Of a stretch of DNA of 64,000 nt, positions 46,636-56,347 are shown one piece after another. The notes under the pieces are model-generated. The model made no database searches, was not told the origin of the DNA, and saw nothing but the letters and a program-made list of their open reading frames with translations. The stretch is taken from the NCBI GenBank assembly GCA_958510875.1, contig OY294067.1, positions 264,838,180 through 264,902,179 on the forward strand, written 5' to 3'. Both the position numbers and the translations under genes were made by a program. Source of the DNA: Endomychus coccineus (taxonomy: Eukaryota > Arthropoda > Insecta > Coleoptera > Endomychidae). Each line of letters opens with the position of its first letter. Within the stretch, counting starts at the first letter, position 1.

Positions 46636-46920
46636 CAGCCACCAGATGGGTTTGTATGGTTCATAGATGGGTCTAAGTTAGATAAGGGTTCTGGGTCGGG
46701 AGTGTACCTAAAAAGGCCAAAGATCACTATCTCAGTGACTCTAGGCGCTTACTGTACAGTTTTTAAGGCGGAGGTCTACGCAATATTGATTTGGGCCATG
46801 GAAGACCTGCTATGCACATATATATTTGCACAGACGACCGGTCGGCTCTGAGAGCTCTGAAATCATCCAGAGTCACATCAAGGCTCGTCAAAGAATGCAG
46901 AGATACAAAAATAAACAAAT
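46636..46920 (+). pseudogene. LINE RNase H domain fragment
   Basis: The plus strand reads PPDGFVWFIDGSKLDKGSGS, GVYLKRPKITI, CTVFKAEVYAILIWAM, then, after a frameshift, ICTDDRSALRALKSSRVTS. These give the DGS, AEVYAI and TDDxSAL catalytic landmarks of the RNase H domain of jockey/R1 LINEs, with all three acidic residues visible but split by a frameshift. It differs enough from the RNase H pieces at 31116 and 43350 to be another insertion. Flanking 46921-47470 holds nothing recognisable. Confidence 0.82.
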
Positions 46921-47474
46921 ATGGCAGCATTCATTCTGAATGAAACATATTGCCGAATAGGTATTATTGTAAAAAATAACTGATTCAAACGATAACGGTA
47001 GATTCTTCGAAATACTCGAAATAAGAAATGTTTTGTTAGTTCATAGGATACAATCATTCAACAAACATACTGTAATACACGCACATAGACATGTGATAGG
47101 ATGCTCATGATTGTGAGTATTATGGAATTATGATCTTACATGAATCTTGTTGAATTTTTTCTTCGGCTACTACTAGCCCAGCCTGCTCCGTCACTGGGAG
47201 ATGTTGTTCCAGTGCATTCACGCAGTTTAACATGCTCCTGTAACATAACTTCATGTTCACCTACATGATTACACATACGAAATAGAATGAATCAAGTCAA
47301 AACTTCCTAACAAATAGGTACATACCTATTATAAATATTTTGCATTTTCGTACCCAAAATTTAAGATACCAGTCTACCGACTAACATCATAACAGTTTGG
47401 CCAAAGACTAGAGGCGTTCGCATATAATGGAATAGAAATTTTATCAATTTATGAACTAATAGGTTATTTTTATA

Positions 47475-47511
47475 TATAATAAACTATAAAAGATTTCACA
47501 CCGTGGATATA
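47475..47511. repeat. PLE-C end, left piece split by a mariner-type element
   Basis: The phrase cacaccgtggata matches the PLE-C outer edge (cacattgtggatacactataacac at 1451 in pieces). It continues at 49703 after the inserted element, with TA on both sides. Confidence 0.65.
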
Positions 47512-48679
47512 CAGGATGTTTCAAAAAAAGGTGGCCCCCCTTGATAGGATAGGTAGAACACTGAAAAATTTGAGAGGTTTGCTCTGTAAAAAATTTTCGT
47601 AACGGCATCCGTATTCAAGATACAGGGTGTTGTAAACAAATTTTAAACACATTTTTTAAGATTATTTCGAAACTACTGGCAAAATGGTAATGAAATTTTG
47701 TATAAACATGTTTTGGAAGCTGACACATCGTAAGAATTTATTTTTATATCTAACTCTCATAGAGGACGCTAATTACACGGTTCGTACCAAGTAGTTTTGA
47801 ACATAACTTTTTTGAAACTAGCCTTTTTGATTCAAAGGATACCGCACACTTTAGTAGGGAAAGTGGCCCCCTGTCGAATTGGCTGAATTTTTGATATGTT
47901 ATAGTCCAAGTCATTCCGAACAAAAAGTTCAATGGGCACAACTTTTTCTATAGGCTGGTTTTGGCGCTAGAGGCCAATGAAAACTTTCATTAATTCTTCA
48001 TTGTTAAACAACACGAAACGTTATCCTGGATAATAATCACTTTTCTGAATAATCAAGATCTAAACAGTCATTACTATGACATACTGTTGAAAGTATTTTT
48101 TTTTTGTGTTGTTACATTTGGTCAATTATACAGTTACTTACAATTTTTAAAGTGCAATAATTCGAAAATGGTTACAAATCGTCTTAGGGATCTACAATGA
48201 AAAAATGTTTATGAATCCTATTCTACACCGTATTCTACATCACATAGTCGAAAAATATAAGGAGTGTTCCTTTTAAAAGAAATCGAAAGTTATATTCGAA
48301 AAGTTCCATACCTACTGAAACATATTGTTCGACCATCCTGAATAATTTTAGGCCATGAAAAAGAATGAGAAATATTACAAGTCTGTCTATAAAATGGCCT
48401 TAAAAAGATTTTCTTTCTAAATCTATCATCTTAACGTCAGTCATATTGATGACTGTTTTGATTATTCAGAAAAGTGATTATTATCCAGGATAACGTTTCG
48501 TGCTGTTTAACAATGAAGAACAAATGAAAGTTTTCATTGGCCTCTAGCGCCAAAACCAGCCTATAGAAAAAGTTGTGCCCATTGAACTTTTTGTTCGGAA
48601 TGACTTGGACTATAACATATCAAAAATTCAGCCAATTCGACAGGGGGCCACTTTCCCTACTAAAGTGTGCGGTATCCGT

Positions 48680-49390
48680 TTAGGTGAAATTGAACATCAT
48701 TCAATTATACATGAAAAAGGTACTCTTGGTAAAACTCGATATTGTGTACCGTTTTTGGACTATTTAGATTTGAAAATGATGAAGTAATAACTGATGCTGG
48801 TATGAAGTATGAAACAATTACCAATTTATTAAAAACCAAGAACAATAACATTATTCTAATGCTAAAGTTATTAATCAAACAAAGAATCACAAGAAGAAAA
48901 TTAAAATAAATTGAATAAAAACATGAAATATTCAATCATGCGATTTCAATCCTTTGGACTAGACAGTTTGGTCGTATGTTAAGGAAAGGTCTATATACAG
49001 AGGTAAATTCACGTCAAGAGTTGCAATACAGAATTGAACGTCACTTTAATGACCTCATAATTGTTCCTCAACCGTTTAAAATTAATGCATTCTTTAGAAA
49101 AAAAGGATAGAATTGTGTATTCCTGAAAACGAAGGACATTTTGAACACTTACTCTAACTGTTTAAATATTTCATGTTTTTATTAAAATTTATTTTAATTT
49201 TCTTCTTGTGATTCTTCGTTTGATCCATAACTTTAGCATTAGAATAATGTTATTGTTCTTGGTTTTTAATAAATTGGTAATTGTAATCAGTTATTACTTC
49301 AACATTTTCAAATCAAAATATTCCGAAAACTGTACACTATATCGAGTGCTTTTCTTGTGTAAAATTGAATGATGCTTAATTTCACCAAAA
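48680..49390. mobile_element. Inner long-armed mariner-type element
   Basis: The arms 48680-48930 and 49165-49390 are inverted (for example attattctaatgctaaagtt against aactttagcattagaataat). The centre holds the C-terminal part of a transposase (48965-49155). It is inserted in the right arm of the surrounding element. Confidence 0.75.
48965..49155 (+). pseudogene. Mariner-type transposase C-terminal fragment
   Basis: The plus strand gives FGRMLRKGLYTEVNSRQELQ, YRIERHFNDL, and in a shifted frame RIELCIPENEGHFEHLL followed by a stop. The WG/FG-x-L-K-x-x-VY, SRxEL-RI and CIxxxGxHFEHLL landmarks are the C-terminal end of a widespread insect IS630/mariner-type transposase. The catalytic domain is absent. 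The piece sits exactly between the inverted arms, as in the element at 59661-61512, so transposase ends retained between long arms recur in this family. Confidence 0.75.
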
Positions 49391-49758
49391 ATTTGAATCA
49401 AAAAAGTTATATTTAAGACTACTTGGTACGAACCGTGTATTTAGCGCCCTCTATGAGAGTCAGATAAAAAAAATAAATGCATACGATGTGTCAGCTTCCA
49501 AAACATGTTCATATCAAATTTCATTACAATGTTGCCAGTAGTTTCGAAATAATCGTAAAAATGCGTTTAAAGATTTTTTTTATAACACCCTGTATCTTGA
49601 ATACGGATGCCGTTACGAACATTTTGTCTGAGCAAACCCCACTTATTTTTTAGCGTTCTACCTATCCTAGCAGCGGGGCAACCTTTTTTGAAACACCCTG
49701 TATTATAACACTATTGATAAGAAATAATCACCCTTATCGACTAAAAATACTATTAAAG

Positions 49759-49789
49759 TACTGAGGACCTTTCGGCTATCATCAGAGTA
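49759..49789 (-). ncRNA. PLE-C hammerhead scar, stem II shortened
   Basis: TACT, CTGATGA, TAGCC, GAAA, GGTCC, TC, AGTA. Core boxes, stem I (4 bp) and stem III are intact, but stem II is reduced to a few bases and cannot close. Confidence 0.6.
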
Positions 49790-49885
49790 AACTAAATTAT
49801 AAATCAAAATGGCTGTTTGAATACTATTTGGGGATAATAATGCAAACAAATTACCTAGATGTTTGTCTGTTCTGTGTCTTAAAAG

Positions 49886-50068
49886 TTATAAACTTTCTTG
49901 AAAAATGGTGTGACTTGTATTCAAAATATATTCAGCTACCGCTGATTTTTCACCATTATTTTTCTTTATATGGCCATAATGTTCCTTATAACGAGTTAAA
50001 ATGTTCCTTTTAGTTTGACCTACATAGCATTTTGAACATGACTCACAATCCGAGATTTGCAAAATCAA
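49886..50068 (-). pseudogene. PLE-C GIY-YIG endonuclease fragment
   Basis: The reading frame gives ILQISDCESCSKCYVGQTKR, NILTRYKEHYGHIKKN, KSAVAEYILNTSHT. The CYVGQTKR and TRYKEH motifs are the GIY-YIG core (YxG, then the catalytic arginine). The first GIY is replaced by ILQIS, and the glutamate-bearing tail is missing. The open stretch runs 60 codons with an internal methionine only. It belongs to a Penelope-like element whose 3' end is the PLE-C unit downstream. Confidence 0.75.
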
Positions 50069-50075
50069 TTGAAAT

Positions 50076-51529
50076 GAATATTTTCGAGGGAGTCATATTG
50101 AAATTAGAAAAAACTGCAGCAGCATAACAGACGTTTATGAAGTTTTCATGAATTGGTGAAAAAATTGGGAGAAATAATTTTTTGGCTCCATTGCTTAACA
50201 AAAATTAAAGAATTCACTTACTCACTGAACAATTGAATGAAACATAATTTTTTTTTAGTTTTATAAACTGCAATAAAGTATTATATCAAAAAATGATTCA
50301 ATTTTCAGACCAATAATGGCTTCTACAGTATTACATTTTGAAACTTCAGTAAAGATTTTGTAACTAATAAATGTTCTAAGATTCAAAAATTCATTAATCT
50401 CATATATAATTTTTCTGGTCATCTTATATAAAGTTGATGAACATCTGGCAACCCTAATCCCAGTTGACCAGATTAATATTAACTGTTGGAATAAACTTGT
50501 GACAATTTACTTCTAGAATTTCCAAAAATATAATGAATTCCAAATAGGTAAGCGTCATATCCAATAAATTAATTTAATTCATTGTTTTCCTAACAAAAAA
50601 TCAAGTTGAACAATAAACAAAGTAATTTAAATTTGTTTTCCGTAAACGGAAATCATAAATTATGGAGGTACGATCAATTCTGTGAAGAACACCAAAAACC
50701 TTTTTTTATAGAATCAATGGGATGTAGGAACATGTCAGTGAGCTGCAATATTTTCCTGGTGCATGATAGAGAACTGAAACGTGTAACTTTTTTATACGAA
50801 GCTATACTGAAATTAATTTTATTGATTACATAAATTAGTTTCTCCTTTCCTGCAATGGTTAGTCTTGAGTTGTTAATTCGAGTATTTTTATATGGTAAGA
50901 CTTCCCATGATTATATCGTGGTGCGTGTTAAACGATAATAAGAACTCTGGAATTTGTAAGCAAAGTATTACGTGATTATTCGAATGAGTGCTCACAGGAT
51001 GTCCTTAATCCAATTAACTTCTCCTAGCTAGAAATTTCCTAAAGCAATATCTATAGACTGAGAGAAATTGATATGTTATATCCTTACATATCTGAGAATT
51101 ATTAACACAATGATTCGTGCATTCCTAAAAATAAATATTTACAAGTTGGAATTATTTGAATAAGTGTCGCAAAATTCAAAGTAAAAGCTTAAGCTGATAG
51201 TCTGAAATGGTTTCACAATGACAATAACATAATTATGAGATGACATCTTGTTGCACATTTTTCCCGGTGTTACTTAATCCGAACAGGAAACGAATCAACC
51301 GAACTCTCATATCCATAGGGATAAAACAGCGGTGGATGCAGCACGGTGAAGATAGGCTGGCATGTCTTAATAAAGATGTGATGTTGCATTTTAATTGGCG
51401 ATTGTTTGTATAAAGTCTGAATCAATTTCCAAGTTGTTTCCTGCTTTAGAAATGATGGTTTGAATTTCTCTGAAATACACAATTACACCCTGATTTCATC
51501 TGTTCCTGTAACATATACAGTATCCTGTA
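50076..51529. other. No gene seen
   Basis: AT-rich. The open stretches at 50606-50833 and 51270-51482 have no recognisable domain. Confidence 0.4.
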
Positions 51530-51759
51530 AAACTTAGGCATCATATGGGAAAAACTTTAAAATTTGACTTGGGCGTTAAGTTTTGTTTTAAAATAGATAA
51601 AAAATGGCCTATCGGATGAGTTCACGTGACTTTCGCTAAATGTCCAAACTGACATATTTTCAAAATAATCGCTTAAAATAGGCTTATTTGTTTGAATTTT
51701 AACAATTTTCATTCAGTTGTTTCTATTCTGATTTTACACATGTGTCTCAGAACATCATC

Positions 51760-52118
51760 ACCTTTACTGGCAGAAATATTTATAAATTACTTGGAAAATC
51801 AAATATTAAATTCAAAATTCCAGCACATGTATTATTGATATCGCTATGTTGATGACTTAATAGGTTGCTTTACAGATAGTACCTGGCAAATATATTCGTT
51901 TTTTACCTATATTAATAACTTACATCCAAATACATAATTTACCTTAGAGATAGAAAACAACAACTACTTAAACTTTGTACATCTGACCATTTCACGTACA
52001 AATAACTACCTACCCTTCGTTATTTATCACAAATTCCCCCACATAGATACCACCATACCCTATACTTCTTTACACCCGCAATCACACAAGTTAGCAGCTT
52101 ATACCTTAAATTATAATA
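51760..52118 (+). pseudogene. Penelope-like reverse transcriptase fragment
   Basis: Plus-strand translation gives SPLLAEIFINYLENQIL, then after a stop YRYVDDLIGCFTDSTWQIYS, FFTYINNLHPNT, LEIENNNYLNFVHLTISR, YHKFPHIDTTIPYTSLHPQ and SHKLAAYTL. YRYVDD is the catalytic YxDD-type motif C of reverse transcriptase, and HPxSHKLAAY is a Penelope-like landmark following it. The fragment is cut at 52120 by the TA target of the mariner element. In an intact element this protein would copy RNA into DNA at a nicked target. Confidence 0.8.
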
Positions 52119-52254
52119 TATACGAGGAGAAGGTGAAAAGTCCCTGAAAAATGAATCAAGAGATGATTTATTTGATCATTAGACTTCCGCGGATAGCTAA
52201 TCTTGGAAAATCTTGGCTTCCGGATGGATTCCGCGTCACAATAGCTCGACTTGA

Positions 52255-52297
52255 TGCCGACGTTTCGTTAACCATTACAGGTGGCATCTTCAGGGCA
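52255..52297 (-). ncRNA. Hammerhead-ribozyme-like motif of PLE-B (minus copy)
   Basis: Segments: TGCC (stem I), CTGAAGA, T, GCCACC...GGTTAAC (stem II, partly decayed), GAAA, CGTC (stem III ACGT overlapping, triplet GTC), GGCA pairing with TGCC. Core intact, stem II weakened. Confidence 0.6.
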
Positions 52298-52580
52298 GGC
52301 TTGAGGCTTGAACTGAAACTGGTTCTACTGGTTTCTGTAGCCGTACTTATTGTAGGTAAAATCCTTCACGCTACACAGTTCCACTGCCTTTATTCCGGTG
52401 GTCAACTCCGTTCCGGCACCTGACTCTGCCGTTGTGTGATCATGTGCGAAGTGAAATTTTCGAGGATGGGTTTCCAAATGTTGGGAAGGTAATATCCTGA
52501 GTCATGGTTCAGATTATTTGGATGTTTTAGGATTTCTATAGCTTCAAGGATTTTTTACTGATAGAAGTTTGGGGCTCGGG

Positions 52581-52808
52581 CTAGGATTTTAGTATCTTCG
52601 AAAAGGATTTGATGATTAGTGTCAAACTTGTGTTCCGCAAGTGCAGGTCACGAAGCCTTGTACAGCGCTCATGTTCTTTCACACGAGTATCTACTGTACG
52701 ACCTGTTTCACCAATGTAGACTTTACCGCAAGAACAGGGAATACTATAAACACCTTCTTCCTTAAAATCAGAATTGAAACATCTTTCATCTGCCTTCTTA
52801 TCCAACAA
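52581..52808 (-). pseudogene. PLE-B GIY-YIG fragment, minus copy
   Basis: The 75-codon frame includes KEEGVYSIPCSCGKVYIGET, GRTVDTRVKEHERCTRLRD, then diverges (LHLRNTSLTL) owing to a frameshift. GVYSI and KVYIGETGR are the two tyrosine motifs, and the arginine of TRVKEH is in place. It is truncated at its N-side by the centre of the inverted pair. The plus-strand copy is longer and better preserved. Confidence 0.8.
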
Positions 52809-53454
52809 TTTCTCCCATTACAACATTCAAAAAGCTATACAGAAATACACTTCGCCTGAAATTTCAAATCGACCAGAGCCACAAACCCCCTCGCCTGCTT
52901 TATCCACTGCCTATCTTCCATATATTGAAAATATTACAGATCGAATTTCCAAAATCCTCAAAAAACATGATATTTCTACCCGTTTTACCACACTTCCAAA
53001 ATTATCTCAGTTTTACAAACCTATCAAAGATCCTCTTTACCCTCTTCTCTTAGAAGGTGTTTATAGCATTCCCCGTTCTTGCGGTAAAGTCTACATTGGT
53101 GAAACAGGTCGTACAGTAGATACTCGTGTGAAAGAACATGAGCGCTGTACAAGACTTCGTGACACCAGTAGATCTGCACTTGCGAAACACAAGTTTGACA
53201 CTTATCATCAAATCCTTTTCGAAGATACTAAAATCCTAGCCCGAGCCCCAAACTTCTATCAGCGAAAAATCCTTGAAGCTATAGAAATCCTAAAACATCC
53301 AAATAATCTGAACCGTGACTCAGGATGTTACCTTCCCAACATTTGGAAACCCATCCTCGAAAATTCCACTTCGCACATGATCACACAACGGCAGGGTCAG
53401 GTGCCGGAACGGAATATAAGCAGTGAACTGTGTAGCGTGAAGGATTTTTCCTAA
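52774..53454 (+). CDS. PLE-B endonuclease region, 226-codon open frame (5'-truncated)
   Basis: The frame is open from an ATG at 52774 but the first ~25 residues are read through the inverted-copy centre, so this is not a natural start. From about residue 45 it gives AYLPYIENITDRISKILKKH, the linker typical of Penelope-like proteins, then from about residue 107 GVYSIPRSCGKVYIGETGR, TRVKEHERCTRLRDTSRSAL, AKHKFDTYHQILFEDTKIL and KILEAIEILKHPNN. This is an uninterrupted GIY-YIG nuclease with both tyrosine motifs, the catalytic arginine and the late glutamate (LEAIE). The reverse transcriptase part is absent, so the element cannot move by itself. Confidence 0.75.
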   Translation: MKHLSSAFLSNNFSHYNIQKAIQKYTSPEISNRPEPQTPSPALSTAYLPYIENITDRISKILKKHDISTRFTTLPKLSQFYKPIKDPLYPLLLEGVYSIPRSCGKVYIGETGRTVDTRVKEHERCTRLRDTSRSALAKHKFDTYHQILFEDTKILARAPNFYQRKILEAIEILKHPNNLNRDSGCYLPNIWKPILENSTSHMITQRQGQVPERNISSELCSVKDFS

Positions 53455-53508
53455 AATAAATACACCTACAGAAACCAGTAGAACCAGTTTCAGTTCAAGC
53501 CTCAAGCC

Positions 53509-53551
53509 TGCCCTGAAAATGCCACCTGTAGTGGTTGGCGGAACTTCGGCA
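53509..53551 (+). ncRNA. Hammerhead-like motif of PLE-B (plus copy), core mutated
   Basis: TGCC, CTGAAAA (one change from CTGAAGA), T, GCCACC-TGTA-GTGGTTGGC forming a good stem II, GGAAC in place of GAAAC, then TTCGGCA. Stem I and II hold; two core boxes are changed, so inactive. Confidence 0.55.
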
Positions 53552-53604
53552 TCAAGTCGAGCTATGGTGACGCGGAATCCATCCGGAAGCCAAGATTTTC
53601 CATA

Positions 53605-54540
53605 ATTTATATGGTCAGAACTTTTTTTCTCAACACAATCTACTTGTAGCCCGATACACTTCGTCCAACGTTTTTCTAATTTTTCAATCCCCTCCAAATA
53701 ATACGATTTCGTCAGTCCTTCAAAATAGGTGATAAATCTGTAGAATATGGTGGACGACGAACCAATTCGTAGCGAAATTCAAGCACTTTTTTCTTTGCCA
53801 AATGCGGCCGCTTTCGCTTCAAATTGGCGTCGAATCGTTCCAACAGCTCTGCATGATATACGCTGGTGATCATTTTGCCGTTTTCATGATATTCGATATG
53901 GACGTTACCATGTGCATATAAAAAAACTGTCGCCATGACTTATTTGGCCGATAGATCCACTTCGCCCTTTTTCGGCTTCGATTCGCCAAGACAATTCCTT
54001 CTTTCGACTGTTTTTTGATCTCTGGGGAGTTGTGATGGATCCATCCATTCCACGGTTACGAAACGACGCAAAAAGTTCTTCTTACCGCGCTTGAATATCG
54101 CCAAACACTCCTTCGAGCTTGTCATAGGTCGCTCACAAAGCTCATCTGGCAGATAGCTTTCTCATATTCAAAAATGTATGCATGTTCCTTACCCATTCGG
54201 TTGAGATGTCCATTGTCTCAGCAATCTCGTGCACTTTAACTCGCCGATCGTCCAATATCATACCATGAATTTTATCAACGATTTCTGGTGTTGTTAGCTC
54301 AATTGGACAAGACCACAAGAAAAAGTAAATACAGTAAACCACTTGTGAATCATTCAAATCGATGGTGAAGAGTCCCCATAATAATCAAGACACGAAATTC
54401 ACTTTTTTCCATGTTTACAAAAATGTTCAAGGTTGTTTGCTTTCGATGGGTGTCAAAACAGAACTGAATGACATATCAGTCTGAAAATTTTGATGCGTTC
54501 TAGTTAAGAATGGTACATCACAAATGACACATGAGATTTT
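53605..54540 (-). pseudogene. mariner transposase pseudogene (copy 2)
   Basis: Minus-strand pieces in order: LTTPEIVDKIHGMILDDRRV and KVHEIAETMDISTEWV (helix-turn-helix region), SSKECLAIFKRGKKNFLRRF and TVEWMDPSQL (the first aspartate of VDE changed to VEW), GESKPKKGEV, NVHIEYHENGKMITSVYHAE, LLERFDANLKRKRPHLAKKK, then a deletion that removes the DNAPAH motif before EFRYELVRRPPYSTDL. The C-terminus GIEKLEKRWTKCIGLQ is at 53640-53697. Two catalytic aspartates are gone. It is the same family as the copy at 39454. Confidence 0.88.
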
Positions 54541-54594
54541 CGATTGTGGCGCCATCTGTTTTATTCTTTAGGGACTATTCACCTTGCCGTCGTA

Positions 54595-55594
54595 GATTAG
54601 GTATCATCAGATTGAGTGAACTTCCATTCAGAATTAAACAGAATAGATATTACAGAAAATAACGGTTATGATGGAAAGATAATAAATAAAATAAAAGAGT
54701 CCTAAGCTAATGTATCCGAAGATTAATAATAATATCAAATTAAATTTCGCATGTCTAACATATTTAGATAAACACGAAAAAATATCTCAAGTTCTTCAAA
54801 ACCACATAATAATAATTCAAAATCTAAAAAAGATGAAATAAATAAATCTGGAGTTTGCCGGCTGAGGTGTGCTGACTAATGTCTTGTGTACGTAGTACAA
54901 ACTGAATGCAGTTCAGTGTAAGGTTCCACGAACATTTGAGAGGTTACAAGCTCAAAAAAGAGGACTCAACCATTGATCGTCTCACCTCATTTCTCAATTT
55001 GTACTACATTCAGATTAATTTCTAATATTTGAGGACATAATTTAAGAGCTTCAGTTGAAAACTCCTAGCTTTGAAAATGCCACAATGTGATGAAACAATT
55101 TTTCAGCATCAATTCAAAATTAAATGTTACACGTTTTGTGTAAATTTGATTTTAATTCTCCGATTTCCGAATTTTAAAATGATTTTACACTACGTAAACG
55201 CTGAAGCCATCGATACATATCTTTCAAATATGAACGTTCTATTGCAATTTTTGTTTTTTGCAAGTTATTAATATCTACATTTCTACAGTATAAAAAAAAC
55301 GTAACTCCGACAAAACGATTTCTTAGCAGGAGCTCTCATGCTACTAGCTTTCAATTACTAATTATCCGTAAAAATATGTTTTTCTTTAGAAAATGAGAGC
55401 ACCTCTTCAAATTTCTGTTATGTTGATGTCACAACAAGCAATCAGGGTAGAAATTGAAATTGATTTTTTCAGTACACAAATGATACCAAAGAAATCAGTC
55501 AAAATATCATCAAACTATTTGACGTATCTAACGTAAATTTAGGACTTTTTACGGAAGAAATTGATTATTATATTTTAAAAATGACACAAATTTG
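54595..55594. other. No gene seen; interior of the old element
   Basis: No domain identified between the mariner right end and the right arm. Confidence 0.4.
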
Positions 55595-55815
55595 ACACAC
55601 ATGTGTAAAATGGGAATCTTCTCTCTATACATTTTTTTGGAATTCAAACAAATAAGCCTATTTCGAACAAATTTCACTTTTTACAGATAGCGAAAGTTAT
55701 GTGAGCCCTTCCAACTAGGTCATTTGTCTACTTTTTTGAAGAAAAACTTAACGCCCATGTCGGATTCCAAAATAAATTCTTATTAAAAGTTTTGCCCTTA
55801 TGATGTCAACTTTTT

Positions 55816-56347
55816 GAAGGACCTCGAAAACATCATTGCACAGTGGAAAGTTTGGTTGGAACGTTTTTCTTATTCTTTGGATGTGAACCTTGATAAATGG
55901 TATCAAACAATTCTACAACTTCTTATACACTACTACTTTCCACACGAATCCTATGCCAAACATCAAGATTCAAATTCTACTCTGTATAATATCTAGGAAC
56001 AAAAATTGAGCGAGTGCAACTTTCTAGTCTTTCTAAGACTGTGCCGTATGCTTCTTGTGTTCAACAAACTATCCCATTTTATCAGAAAGTTAAATTTGTC
56101 GATCAATAATATAACATTGTAGGAGGATTAAAACAAAAGAAAAAAGAAAATGTATTATCTATTATTCTGGTTCTAAATGATTAACTGATACATGATATAA
56201 CGACTTATATATATTTAACATTGAACATTATGTCTTTAAAAAATAAACGATACATGTAAGTACCTATTATACATCTACTAAAATTGGCATTTACATATTT
56301 CATAGATGGGCATGAGTACGAATTATGTTATGATACTTCATAAATGA
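55816..56347. other. No gene assigned
   Basis: An open stretch (55814-55996, QWKVWLERFSYSLDVNLDKW) is not recognised. Confidence 0.35.

Larger units (their letters stand above)
47512..49700. mobile_element. Mariner-type element with long inverted arms, interrupted by a related one
   Basis: The element starts CAGGATGTTTC and ends GAAACACCCTG, bordered by TA (47510-47511, 49701-49702), inside a PLE-C copy. The left arm 47512-48060 pairs with 48455-48680 and 49390-49700; the interruption at 48680-49390 is a second hairpin. TA borders and the transposase remnant support the Tc1/mariner group. Confidence 0.8.
49703..50075 (-). mobile_element. PLE-C 3' part with GIY-YIG nuclease fragment
   Basis: Minus-strand order: nuclease fragment (49886-50068), short spacer, hammerhead scar (49759-49789), arm ataagaaataatcaccctta, outer edge. 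This copy ties the inverted-repeat hammerhead unit to a Penelope-like nuclease. Confidence 0.75.
52190..53604. mobile_element. PLE-B inverted pair inside the mariner element
   Basis: Two partial copies of one Penelope-like 3' end lie tail-out and head-in: the minus copy about 52190-52808 and plus copy about 52815-53604. Both ends carry atccggaagccaagatttt or its complement. Each copy contains a GIY-YIG segment and a hammerhead-like motif. The pair interrupts the mariner sequence. Confidence 0.82.
52121..54594 (-). mobile_element. mariner element (copy 2), split by a PLE-B inverted pair
   Basis: TA duplications at 52121-52122 and 54593-54594 enclose 52123-54592. Terminal repeats are CGAGGAGAAGGTGAAAAGTC and, on the other strand, CGACGGCAAGGTGAATAGTC. 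Transposase pieces lie on the minus strand at 53605-54540. The block at about 52190-53600 is a later PLE-B insertion near the transposase 3' end. Confidence 0.9.
51530..55815. mobile_element. Old element with ~220-bp inverted ends, filled with later insertions
   Basis: Arms 51530-51745 and 55595-55815 are inverted: gggcgttaagtttt and aataggcttatttgtttgaa on the left mirror ttcaaacaaataagcctatt and aaaacttaacgccc on the right, and both inner edges carry acacatgtgt. Between them lie a PLE reverse transcriptase fragment and a mariner that itself hosts a PLE-B pair. Outer element type unknown. Confidence 0.6.
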
